DNA of 34,399 nt from Bacteroidaceae bacterium (GTDB lineage Bacteria > Bacteroidota > Bacteroidia > Bacteroidales > Bacteroidaceae). Within the stretch, counting starts at the first letter, position 1. Each line of letters starts with the position of its first letter. The notes beneath the pieces were generated by a model, which was not told where the DNA came from, did not search any database, and was given only the letters and a program-made list of their open reading frames with translations. The stretch is from assembly GCA_024401215.1 (NCBI GenBank), contig JAKSLL010000035.1, positions 1 to 34,399 on the forward strand. The letters run 5' to 3'. The translations under genes were made by a program, and so were the position numbers. Below, in pieces: positions 23,585 to 31,438 of this stretch.

Positions 23585-24613
23585 ATGTTTTTCAAGTTTC
23601 TTTTATTGTCATTTTTATGTTGGAGTTTGAGCGTGAGTACAGCTTGCGCCCAGGGTATTCTTGTTGGTGACATGAATGATGACGACGCTCTCAATATCTC
23701 TGATGTGGCTGTTATGGTGAACACATTAATAGGAAAGACAGAGCAGAGGAGGGTCACCCCTTATGCTTCAGGCGAAAAGTCTATTATCGGCACATGGTAT
23801 CTGAATGAGCTGAGTAATATCACTTTCAACGAAGACGGCACAACAGACTATGGCAAAGGCTACACTTATAAATATGATGAGCTTCTTGGCAGGATACTCT
23901 TTTTCGATGCAGACAACATCCTTGTCGCTTCAGAGGAGGTGATGGATGTGAGTGAGGATTATATCATTTTGAGTCCAAGAGGTGAGAAGAAATACCTCTA
24001 TTATTATCGCACAGAGGAGATGATGGTTAAAGCAGCTCATAGTGTGCTTGGTCATGAATATGCCGACTTGGGCTTGTCTGTGAGATGGGCAACCTGCAAT
24101 GTTGGTGCAGATGCGCCATACTCTCCTGGCTATTTCTTTGCGTGGGGCGAGAAAGACACGAAGGCCAGCTTCACACAGTCCAACTACCTTGCCACATCAT
24201 ACGACCCTGTTACTGCAAACTGGGGCGGAACATGGCGTTTGCCGACGCAGAAGGAGATAGCTGAGCTTGTGAACAGCTGTACATGGATTTGGTATGACGG
24301 GGTAACGAAGAAGTATCAGGGCTCGTCAACTCCAGGCTATCTTGTTGTAAGCAAAGATGAGATGTATGAAGGTAATTGCATCTTCCTTCCTGTCAGCGGA
24401 TATAAGAATGGGGATAACGTCATTGACGGAAATGATAGAGGTTCATACTGGTCAAGCACGTCAAACTACACAAACACGGCTGTTGTGCTGAATTTCACTT
24501 CTACATCTGTGACAGGCTCAAACCCTGTGCGTTATGTCGGTCGTCAGCTTCGAGGTGTCAGTCCGCGCCGAAAAGTTGAGGATGACGAAGGCTCATTCGG
24601 ATTGCAATTTTAA
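23585..24613 (+). CDS. Secreted protein with dockerin-like repeat and FISUMP/Lcl-type domain
   Basis: A signal peptide (MFFKFLLLSFLCWSLSVSTA) is followed directly by one dockerin-like F-hand, GDMNDDDALNISD plus VAVMVNTLIGK (about 28-51). A middle segment (IIGTWYLNELSNITFNEDGT...) resembles the lipocalin-like strands of Bacteroidetes surface proteins. From about 160 the sequence follows the Fibrobacter-paralogous/Lcl (DUF1566-like) pattern: YADLGLSVRWATCNVGA, YFFAWGE, TWRLPTQKEIAELVN, FLPVSGY, SYWSSTS, ending with VRYVGRQLRGVSP. These domains are C-type-lectin-like and probably bind surface ligands; the ligand is unknown. The dockerin-like module is at the opposite end from that of the M6 peptidase. 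ATG start. Confidence 0.8.
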   Translation: MFFKFLLLSFLCWSLSVSTACAQGILVGDMNDDDALNISDVAVMVNTLIGKTEQRRVTPYASGEKSIIGTWYLNELSNITFNEDGTTDYGKGYTYKYDELLGRILFFDADNILVASEEVMDVSEDYIILSPRGEKKYLYYYRTEEMMVKAAHSVLGHEYADLGLSVRWATCNVGADAPYSPGYFFAWGEKDTKASFTQSNYLATSYDPVTANWGGTWRLPTQKEIAELVNSCTWIWYDGVTKKYQGSSTPGYLVVSKDEMYEGNCIFLPVSGYKNGDNVIDGNDRGSYWSSTSNYTNTAVVLNFTSTSVTGSNPVRYVGRQLRGVSPRRKVEDDEGSFGLQF

Positions 24614-24792
24614 TGACGTGAAAAAAACTTACACGTTACTTAGTTCATCATAGGGATAACATTAGTTGTCGGAAGTTTTTCGCAGTTGATCAAGGCGCTA
24701 ACGAGTGAATGCTTTGAGTATGCATTGGCTGAAGATTGCTGAAATGTCGTCAGCCATCTTCCTGCCAACTTCTTGGATATTACAACGATTAT

Positions 24793-26133
24793 ATGACTCT
24801 GAATCTTAAAAAAGACTTGGCAAGACTTGCCGCTCCGATATTTATAGAAACGCTGCTCATAGCTTTGATGGGTGGTGTTGACACTTTTATGCTTAGCAAC
24901 TACAGCGATGAGGCTGTGGGTGCTGTGGGGCTTGTCAATCAGCTTGTGACATTCGCCTTTCTGATATTCCAGATTATCAATCTCGGAACTTCCGTTTTGT
25001 GTTCGCAGTATCTTGGTGCAGGTCAGCGCAGTCGCATGGTGCAAGTCACAAGTGTTGCCCTTGTTCTTAATCTCATTCTTGGACTTCTGATGAGTGCGTT
25101 CCTCTTCTTTGCTGCAGAGTGGCTGCTCACCGTCATGAATCTGCGTCCTGAACTCATGTGTCACGGACTGCCGTATATGCGTATTGTTGGTGTGTTCGTG
25201 TTTTTTCAGTCGCTCCACATGACAATCTCTGCTTCCTTGAGGGCAAACAAGAAAGCATCCTATCCGATGATCGTGTCTGTTATAGTAAATGTGGTGAACA
25301 TCTTTGGCAACTACTGCCTCATCTTCGGTAAGTTTGGATTCCCAGCCTTAGGAGTTGAGGGTGCTGCCATATCTACTGCTTTCTCACGCGGTACAGCCAT
25401 GGTGCTGCTTTTTGGCATTTTGTTTGCCAAGCATATTCCTTTGTCTGAGTTTGCTAAAATCAAGTCACGCGCTGAGGGACTGCTTAACGAAGTGAAGAAT
25501 CTTCTCAGGATAGGTCTTCCTTCGGCAGGAGAGAATATGTCATACAATGCACAGCAGATAGTCATTATCTACCTTGCCAATATGATAGGCAATAATGAAG
25601 TGACGACATTCACGCTCATCAACAATATTGTGATGTTCGTGTATATCTTCTGTATCTGCATGGCGCAGGCAGGCGCGATAAGCATTGGCCATCTTGTTGG
25701 CGAGCATAAACCAAAGGCTGCTTATGTGCTTGGTAAATATGTGATGAAGCTCTCCGTTATTGTCACAATCATCCTCTCTGCTGGGAGCGCCTTTGTGGGC
25801 AAGCCGATATTTGGGGCGCTTACGGAGAATGCCGACATCATAAGTCTTGGATGCATGATACTTTTCGTTAATATCGGCAGAGAGTTCGGGCGCACAATCA
25901 ATATCTACGCTACAAATGTGCTTCGTGCCACAGGCGATGTCAATTTCCCGTTCTATGTGGGCGTTGTTGTTCAGTGGCTTGCTGGAGTGCTGCTCGGCTA
26001 TATGTTCAGCATTGTGCTCGGATGGGGACTTGTAGGCATGTGGATAGCCTTTATATTAGATGAGAACATAAGAGGTGTGATTTTCATCTGGCGTTGGCGC
26101 AGCATGAAATGGGCGAAGAAGGCATTTGTGTAA
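24793..26133 (+). CDS. MATE-family efflux transporter
   Basis: 446 residues with about twelve hydrophobic segments and the two-fold MATE layout: N-terminal LAAPIFIETLLIALMGGVD leading to DTFMLSNYSDEAVGAVG, then a second bundle from LLRIGLPSAGENMSYN around residue 245. MATE proteins export cationic compounds using sodium or proton gradients in the inner membrane; substrate cannot be predicted. A longer frame opens at a TTG at 24736; the ATG at 24793 (MTLNLKKDLARLA) fits family length and is chosen. It ends at a strong terminator shared with the convergent gene pair. Confidence 0.9.
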   Translation: MTLNLKKDLARLAAPIFIETLLIALMGGVDTFMLSNYSDEAVGAVGLVNQLVTFAFLIFQIINLGTSVLCSQYLGAGQRSRMVQVTSVALVLNLILGLLMSAFLFFAAEWLLTVMNLRPELMCHGLPYMRIVGVFVFFQSLHMTISASLRANKKASYPMIVSVIVNVVNIFGNYCLIFGKFGFPALGVEGAAISTAFSRGTAMVLLFGILFAKHIPLSEFAKIKSRAEGLLNEVKNLLRIGLPSAGENMSYNAQQIVIIYLANMIGNNEVTTFTLINNIVMFVYIFCICMAQAGAISIGHLVGEHKPKAAYVLGKYVMKLSVIVTIILSAGSAFVGKPIFGALTENADIISLGCMILFVNIGREFGRTINIYATNVLRATGDVNFPFYVGVVVQWLAGVLLGYMFSIVLGWGLVGMWIAFILDENIRGVIFIWRWRSMKWAKKAFV

Positions 26134-26141
26134 ATAAGAAG

Positions 26142-26183
26142 TCTGCCACGCTGAGCGATATGCTTAGCGTGGCAGATTTTTTT
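26142..26183 (+). terminator. Terminator of the MATE gene
   Basis: TCTGCCACGCTGAGC (26142-26156) pairs with 26162-26176 with one mismatch, followed by seven T. The stem could also end the convergent minus-strand transcript, though with a poorer T-run. Confidence 0.85.
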
Positions 26184-26187
26184 ATAA

Positions 26188-27129
26188 CTACTTATTATCA
26201 AAAGGCTTGTCCATATACTCACGAAGAGAGCATAGCGCCGTCTTGATTCTTTCTGTCAGCTCTTCGTCAACAAACATGGCAGAGAAGATATACTTTGAAT
26301 CTTTTCCATTCGCGTATAAATATACGTATCGATGACTTGCTGCGTCAATTTTTGATTCTTGCTTGTGGTTTGCCTCCCAGTGGAGATTTAGACTGTCAAC
26401 CAGAGTGTTGATACCTGTATAATATTCGTCGGGTATTGCCACCGTGCCATCAGAGATTTCATTGTTGGTCTTTTGTTCGTAAACTATGCGCATGAGCATC
26501 TGCCCATCATCATGTCTGATGTTGTCATACCAATGCACTATGCCGTCGCCGTCGGAGTATTTAAGAGTGATGCGCTCTATCTGAGGAAATTCGGCAGGCG
26601 TGGCAAACGCCCTGTTGCCGTGCGACAGCATTTGTTCGCGCACATATCTAAACAGTTCTATCTGCCACATGTTCATAGGATTGTTGTTGATGCAGTATGC
26701 TATATCTTCGCCGCTTGCGTAGGTTGCTTTGAAGTGCATGGGTTGGTATTCAGGCGGCAGTCCTGCTGTGATGTCTGTCACACCATTATTCTCCATCAGC
26801 TTATACTTTGCTATGATGTTCTGAATGTCATCTGCCACTTCATTGCCAACCATGATTGTCTCGTTGTTGCATGAGAGGGTGAATCTTTCATTGTCAGCAG
26901 GTAGAAGTTCTATAGCATAGTGCCCTTTGAAGGCAGAACCGTATGCTAAAGGAGCTATGTAGAAGCTTGTGGATAGCGACTTCAGCTCTGTGCTTTTGAC
27001 AGGCTCTCTCTTTTCGTAACGCCTGATGTGCTGGCCTCCTCTTGCATCGTGTTTCTTGCTTTGAGCGAAAAGGTTGAAGAATCCCATGGTTAAAAAGAGT
27101 ATGGTGAACAGTATCCTGAGAGTATGCAT
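26188..27129 (-). CDS. Secreted protein of unknown function
   Basis: 313 residues beginning with a clear signal peptide (MHTLRILFTILFLTMGFFNLFA, cleavage near FAQ). The mature part has no cysteine cluster or repeat I recognise; it alternates strands and helices, with segments such as RITLKYSDGDGIVHWYDNI. It starts 6 bp after the stop of the CapA-like gene on the same strand and should be cotranscribed with it. I cannot assign a family; a role in the periplasm or at the envelope is inferred from export alone. ATG start. Confidence 0.65.
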   Translation of the reverse strand: MHTLRILFTILFLTMGFFNLFAQSKKHDARGGQHIRRYEKREPVKSTELKSLSTSFYIAPLAYGSAFKGHYAIELLPADNERFTLSCNNETIMVGNEVADDIQNIIAKYKLMENNGVTDITAGLPPEYQPMHFKATYASGEDIAYCINNNPMNMWQIELFRYVREQMLSHGNRAFATPAEFPQIERITLKYSDGDGIVHWYDNIRHDDGQMLMRIVYEQKTNNEISDGTVAIPDEYYTGINTLVDSLNLHWEANHKQESKIDAASHRYVYLYANGKDSKYIFSAMFVDEELTERIKTALCSLREYMDKPFDNK

Positions 27130-27135
27130 GTCTCG

Positions 27136-28263
27136 TTATTTTGCTGTTACAATGTCGCCGTCGTCAGAGATGCTTAATCCTGCCTCGGGGATGTCCTGGT
27201 TGGTGAGTGAGCGTATAGTTTTTGCTACAGAGTTATTGCTGTCTGTGCGTGGACCTACTCCTCGTGTCTGCAGGTAAGAGTGAATCTTGCCTGACTCGAA
27301 TGTGCCGTCTTTAGTGTTAAGCTTGACCTCGAGCAGAGCAGCCTGTCCGCTCACACCTGCAAGGTTCACCTTGTATGGTGTGCAGAAATTGCCGAGTGAG
27401 TAGGCGATGAAGTGTCCGTTGTAGAGTTCGACAGCTCGTGGCACATGAGGGCCGTGTCCTATTACTATGTCTGCTCCGTTGTCAATGCAGAAGTGGGCGA
27501 ACTTATGCACATTGCCTCTGTTCTCACCGAGGAATGTCTCGCTTCTGCGTGTCACATGCTGAGCCTTTGACCCCTCAGCGCCTCCATGGAAACTGACGAT
27601 TAGCACATCGCATTTAGGACGGTATTTCTTGATGAGCGTCTTCACCTCCTCCTCGTTATTGAGGTCGAGAGTGCCTTTGCACGAAGCGGCGAAAGCTATA
27701 TAGGCATATTTCACGCCATCGCGTTCAAACTCGGCAGCCTCTGTGAGGTCTTTGATGCCGGAATGCTTGATGCCTGCCTCGTCGAGAGTCTGCACGGTGC
27801 GCTTGCGGCCGTCCATGCCGAAGTCGTTGGAGTGGTTGTTAGCACATCCCACAGCGTCGATGCCGCAGTCAACGAGATGCTGCATGTGGTCGCCTGGCAT
27901 GCGGAAAATGTATGAGTTTGCTCCGTTAGGATTCTTTGTCGTCTGACCTATAGCACCATGGTAGCATGCGCCTTCCAGGTTGGCGATTGCCACATCAGCA
28001 TTCTTGAGCAGGTCTTTGCAGTCTTTGAAGAGTGTCTTGCCGCGGTCGGCTGTGACAAACTCGTCTGAAGGGAAATTTGTGCCCATCATCACATCGCCAA
28101 CGAAGGCGAGAGTGACGCTTTTCTCTGGACGCGCTTCTGCCTGTGATGTCATCTGTGCTGTTGATGGAGCTACTTCTTTTGCTGTCTCTTCTGTATTTGC
28201 TGCGGGTTGATTGCAGGTGCTGATAGCCATCAGCAGACCTAATGTGAGTGAAGTCTTTATCAT
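27136..28263 (-). CDS. CapA-family (PGA_cap) exported metallophosphoesterase-like protein
   Basis: From the ATG at 28263 the protein is 375 residues with a lipoprotein-like signal (LLMAISTC, Cys17). The domain shows LAFVGDVMMG, VAIANLEG, NNHSNDFG, IVSFHGGAE and GHGPHVPRAVELY...YSLGNF, the ordered motifs of the PGA_cap family, related to calcineurin-like phosphoesterases. CapA proteins act in poly-gamma-glutamate capsule synthesis in Bacillus, but no capB or capC is here and the family is broad, so the substrate is unknown. An earlier in-frame ATG at 28320 lies upstream of the likely promoter and is rejected. First gene of a two-gene operon. Confidence 0.85.
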   Translation of the reverse strand: MIKTSLTLGLLMAISTCNQPAANTEETAKEVAPSTAQMTSQAEARPEKSVTLAFVGDVMMGTNFPSDEFVTADRGKTLFKDCKDLLKNADVAIANLEGACYHGAIGQTTKNPNGANSYIFRMPGDHMQHLVDCGIDAVGCANNHSNDFGMDGRKRTVQTLDEAGIKHSGIKDLTEAAEFERDGVKYAYIAFAASCKGTLDLNNEEEVKTLIKKYRPKCDVLIVSFHGGAEGSKAQHVTRRSETFLGENRGNVHKFAHFCIDNGADIVIGHGPHVPRAVELYNGHFIAYSLGNFCTPYKVNLAGVSGQAALLEVKLNTKDGTFESGKIHSYLQTRGVGPRTDSNNSVAKTIRSLTNQDIPEAGLSISDDGDIVTAK

Positions 28264-28287
28264 AATCTTGTGTTTCTTATTTCTATG

Positions 28288-28295
28288 CAAAATTA
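28288..28295 (-). promoter_or_regulatory. -7 element of the CapA-like operon
   Basis: TAATTTTG on the minus strand, 24 bp before the chosen ATG. It argues for that start over the ATG at 28320. No clear -33 TTTG. Confidence 0.5.
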
Positions 28296-28368
28296 GGTAT
28301 TTATTCTGTAAGTGGCACATCTTTTTATGTAAATACGTGTTTCTTGGTATTTAAAATATGTGAAAAGC

Positions 28369-28399
28369 TTTGTTTTTCCCTTAAAAAGTTGTTACTTTG
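28369..28399 (+). promoter_or_regulatory. Promoter of the alpha/beta hydrolase gene
   Basis: TTTG at 28369-28372, a 19-bp spacer and TTACTTTG at 28392-28399 (one base off consensus). Start near 28406, leader about 87 nt. Confidence 0.6.
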
Positions 28400-28492
28400 C
28401 ATAACCTCCATAGGGAGAGTGGGCTGTATGGTAAAAAGATTATGTCAGCCCTTCTGCAAAAATCCTTACATCAAATAGAAAAAATAAGTAAT

Positions 28493-29290
28493 ATGAAATA
28501 TGTATTAATGGTGCTTGCCTTTATGGTAAGCATGCTCGTAAGTGCCCAGACAAATTGTAAGTCATATACTAATGCTGTACCTGATGGGTACAACTTCTGG
28601 TTTTATCGTCCAGACGACGAGGAGGGAGAATCTGTGCATCGTCCGCTGCTTGTGTTCCTTCATGGCGCAAGCCTCTGTGGTCGCAACCTTGAGAAGGTGC
28701 GCCGCTATGGCCCTATGGATGCCCTCAAGAGAGGACGCGCCATCGACTGCTATGTCATCGCCCCTCAGAATCCGGGCGGCTCATGGAGTCCGCAGAAGGT
28801 GATGAACCTCATTGAGTGGGCGGAGAAGAACTGGAATGTGGACAGCGACCGTATATATGTGTATGGCATGAGTCTTGGCGGCTATGGCACAATAGATGTT
28901 TGCGCCACATATCCTGACCGCATTGCTGCCGGCATGGCGATGTGCGGAGGTGCAACGGTGAGAGATGTCAGCGGACTTAACAAGATGCCTTTGTGGATTA
29001 TACATGGCACAGCAGACAGGGCGGTGCCAGTGTCGGCATCCGACAAGGTGGTTGAGGCTATGAAGAGCGCTGGCAGCACCGAGCGACTCATCTATACTCG
29101 CATGCCTGGCGTTGACCACGGTCGCCCAGCACGTCTGTTTTATTGCCACCAGACTTACGACTGGATGTTCTCACACTCTTTGAAAGATGAGAATCGTGAG
29201 ATAAACCGTGACTTCAAAATCGACAACGAACTTCTCAATAATGCCTATAAGGATTTCGGCAGCGATGCCAATTTCGAGTATTATGAGTAA
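28493..29290 (+). CDS. Secreted alpha/beta hydrolase (esterase, LpqC/feruloyl-esterase-like)
   Basis: A signal peptide (MKYVLMVLAFMVSMLVSAQ) precedes an alpha/beta hydrolase fold. The catalytic triad is readable: Ser127 in GMSLGGYG, Asp175 in GTADRAVP, His209 in GVDHGR; the oxyanion strand is LVFLHGASLCG. The pattern resembles PHB-depolymerase/LpqC and dienelactone-hydrolase-like esterases that act on polysaccharide-linked or small esters; substrate unknown. An in-frame ATG at 28397 lies within the -7 box, so the ATG before the signal peptide is chosen. The phosphatase gene follows within 50 bp and may be cotranscribed. Confidence 0.85.
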   Translation: MKYVLMVLAFMVSMLVSAQTNCKSYTNAVPDGYNFWFYRPDDEEGESVHRPLLVFLHGASLCGRNLEKVRRYGPMDALKRGRAIDCYVIAPQNPGGSWSPQKVMNLIEWAEKNWNVDSDRIYVYGMSLGGYGTIDVCATYPDRIAAGMAMCGGATVRDVSGLNKMPLWIIHGTADRAVPVSASDKVVEAMKSAGSTERLIYTRMPGVDHGRPARLFYCHQTYDWMFSHSLKDENREINRDFKIDNELLNNAYKDFGSDANFEYYE

Positions 29291-29336
29291 GCTTTAAACT
29301 TGTGTATAAATGACTATATACCCCTTGAATCCAATC

Positions 29337-30638
29337 ATGAAGACTTCTAAATTATTGCTTGGTGCATCGTTTTTTGTATGCCAGGCTCTGTTTTCCGCTG
29401 CATCAGCGCAGACAGCAAAGGAGGAGATATATGCTGACATCTTGAAGTCGGCAAGTAATCACATGGCATACCAGGCGCCAACGCAGAAGTTAACACCTGC
29501 ACCCAAAGGCTATAAGCCATTTTATATGACGCATTATGGACGCCATGGCAGTCGATGGCTGCTTGGCGATGGCGAATATATGTCGGTCATCAACGCTTTG
29601 CGCTCAGCACAGCGTCAGGGCGTTCTCACCCCTCTTGGCATAGAGGCTCTTGCAAAGCTTGAGAGATTCTATCCATGTACCAAGGGGCGTCTTGGCGACC
29701 TCACAGACATTGGCGAAATCCAGCATCATGGCATAGGAAAGCGCATGACAGAGCATTTCCCTGAGGTGTTTGCTGGCAAGACAGCAGAGGTTGACGCTCG
29801 AAGCACAGTGGTGCTCCGCTGCATCTTGTCGATGACAGCAGAATGTGAGGAAATCACAGCTTTTAATCCGCAGATAAGGATGCACAATGATGTGAGCGAG
29901 GCTTTCCAGTGGTATCTCAATGCAGGATGGAACCGCCAGCTCAATGAGGCGAATGGCGCACGTGGGGGCATAGTGAATAGCTATAAGCGTAAATATACGC
30001 ATCCTGAGCGTTTGTGCCGCAGCCTTTTCACCGATGAGAATTATTGGGATAATGAAGATTTCCGTCCGAAGAGCTTCATGCGCAACCTTTTCCGTGTGGT
30101 CAACAACATGCAGAGCCATGGCAATGGCGAGGATATGTGGAATCTGTACACAAAGGAAGAATGCTATGATTTGTGGAAGATAGAGAATATCGACTGGTAT
30201 CTTGGATATGGAGCAGCGCCTCAGACAAAAGGCGTCATGCCTTTCTCACAGGCTAACCTCCTTCGTAATATGATTGAGACGACCGACACCGTCATGGCGA
30301 GCAAGACCTACACCAATGGAGCTGCCCTCCGCTTTGGACATGAGGTGTGCGTCATGCCGCTTGCATGCCTTATGGAGCTTGACTCCTGTGGACGCAAGGT
30401 TGACGACCTCGACCATCTCGAAGACTCGTGGGTGAACTACCGTATCTACCCTATGGGATGCAATATTCAGCTTGTGTTTTACCGACCAACAAAGGGCAAT
30501 GGGGCTGTGCTTGTCAAGGCTCTCCTTAACGAGAAGGAAGCGTCGCTGCCTGTGCATACCGACCAGTATCCATATTACAAATGGGATGACCTACGCGCTT
30601 ATTACATCAAGAAGCTTGATGACTTCGAGAAAAAATAG
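29337..30638 (+). CDS. Exported histidine-type phosphatase (phytase/MINPP-like)
   Basis: A signal peptide (KTSKLLLGASFFVCQALFSA) is followed by THYGRHGSRW, with the phosphohistidine RHG at 69-71, and DARSTVVLRC, which resembles the second substrate-binding arginine region. The proton-donor motif is FGHE (His335, Glu336); most acid phosphatases have HD, whereas MINPP-type phytases use a glutamate (HAE), so a phytate- or sugar-phosphate-cleaving enzyme is plausible. Start is either the ATG at 29310 or the one at 29337; the latter begins the signal peptide and is chosen (433 residues). It lies between the esterase and the FNT channel on the same strand with gaps under 50 bp. Confidence 0.85.
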   Translation: MKTSKLLLGASFFVCQALFSAASAQTAKEEIYADILKSASNHMAYQAPTQKLTPAPKGYKPFYMTHYGRHGSRWLLGDGEYMSVINALRSAQRQGVLTPLGIEALAKLERFYPCTKGRLGDLTDIGEIQHHGIGKRMTEHFPEVFAGKTAEVDARSTVVLRCILSMTAECEEITAFNPQIRMHNDVSEAFQWYLNAGWNRQLNEANGARGGIVNSYKRKYTHPERLCRSLFTDENYWDNEDFRPKSFMRNLFRVVNNMQSHGNGEDMWNLYTKEECYDLWKIENIDWYLGYGAAPQTKGVMPFSQANLLRNMIETTDTVMASKTYTNGAALRFGHEVCVMPLACLMELDSCGRKVDDLDHLEDSWVNYRIYPMGCNIQLVFYRPTKGNGAVLVKALLNEKEASLPVHTDQYPYYKWDDLRAYYIKKLDDFEKK

Positions 30639-30665
30639 TAGGAAAGTTTAGCACAAACATAAAGG

Positions 30666-31298
30666 ATGATTAAGGAAATATCTAATTTTTACATACAGTC
30701 TCTGCTTGCAGGCGTGATTATAGGACTGGGTGACATTGTGTATGTGGTGAATGAAAACCATATTGTCGGCTCATTCCTCTTCTCTCTTGGCTTGATAAGC
30801 ATACTCTTGAAAGGCTATCCTCTCTATACGGGTAGGATAGGGTATGTTGAGAAGTGGGGCGATTTTTACAAGCCTGTAGGCGGCATGCTTCCTATCATTG
30901 TCATGAACTTCATAGGGATAGCTGTCGTGTGCAGCGCAGCAAACGCCTCTCGCCTTGACTTGTCGGCTGTCGATGCAATGGTGAGTGTCAAGGTGGAGCA
31001 GTCATGGTATTCTGCCCTGTTCCTCTCTTGGGGATGTGGCGTGATGATGTATCTTGCTGTTAATGGATGGAAAAAGACAAACAACCCTATCGCTGTCATC
31101 CTGCCGATCATGTTCTTCATCCTCTGCGGTTTTGAACATTGCATCGCCAACTATGGATATTTCTGGCTGTGGATTACGGGTGATGGATACAGCCACATGG
31201 CAGAGCGACTTGCCGAACTTCCTGCTGGCTTTTCTGTCAACCTCCTTATTATGATTGTAGGGAATGCTCTTGGCAGTTTGACATTCTCCAAGATTTAA
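30666..31298 (+). CDS. Formate/nitrite transporter (FNT) family channel
   Basis: About six hydrophobic segments and the FNT signatures: SLLAGVIIGLGDIVY at the N-terminus and CGFEHCIANYGYF near residue 155, where the His lines the channel in FocA and NirC. FNT pentamers pass formate, nitrite or related small anions across the inner membrane; the substrate is not predictable. 210 residues is short against the usual 250-290, with brief loops and little C-terminal tail. The gene starts 27 bp after the phosphatase and is probably in that operon. It ends in front of a repeat tract that may act as terminator. ATG start. Confidence 0.82.
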   Translation: MIKEISNFYIQSLLAGVIIGLGDIVYVVNENHIVGSFLFSLGLISILLKGYPLYTGRIGYVEKWGDFYKPVGGMLPIIVMNFIGIAVVCSAANASRLDLSAVDAMVSVKVEQSWYSALFLSWGCGVMMYLAVNGWKKTNNPIAVILPIMFFILCGFEHCIANYGYFWLWITGDGYSHMAERLAELPAGFSVNLLIMIVGNALGSLTFSKI

Positions 31299-31307
31299 CC
31301 CACTATT

Positions 31308-31438
31308 GAGAGTTAAGAATTGAGAGTTAAGAATTAAGAGTTAAGAATTAAGAGTTAAGAATTAAGAGTTAAGAATTAAGAATTAAGAGTTAAAAGTCTA
31401 TCTGCTAAATCTTAACTCTTAAATCTTAACTCTTAATT
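31308..31438. repeat. Tandem AGAGTTAAGAATTA repeats facing an inverted copy
   Basis: About six 14-bp units (GAGTTAAGAATTAA and close variants) run from 31308 to 31395, followed at 31404-31438 by two units in reverse orientation (CTTAACTCTTAAATCTTAAC). Together they can fold into a long AT-rich hairpin between the convergent FNT and lipoprotein genes and may terminate both. The right end touches the lipoprotein stop codon. Confidence 0.75.

Noticed and set aside
28264-28320. N-terminal extension of the CapA-like protein
   Set aside because: A TAATTTTG promoter element lies inside it, and the signal peptide starts at the later ATG.
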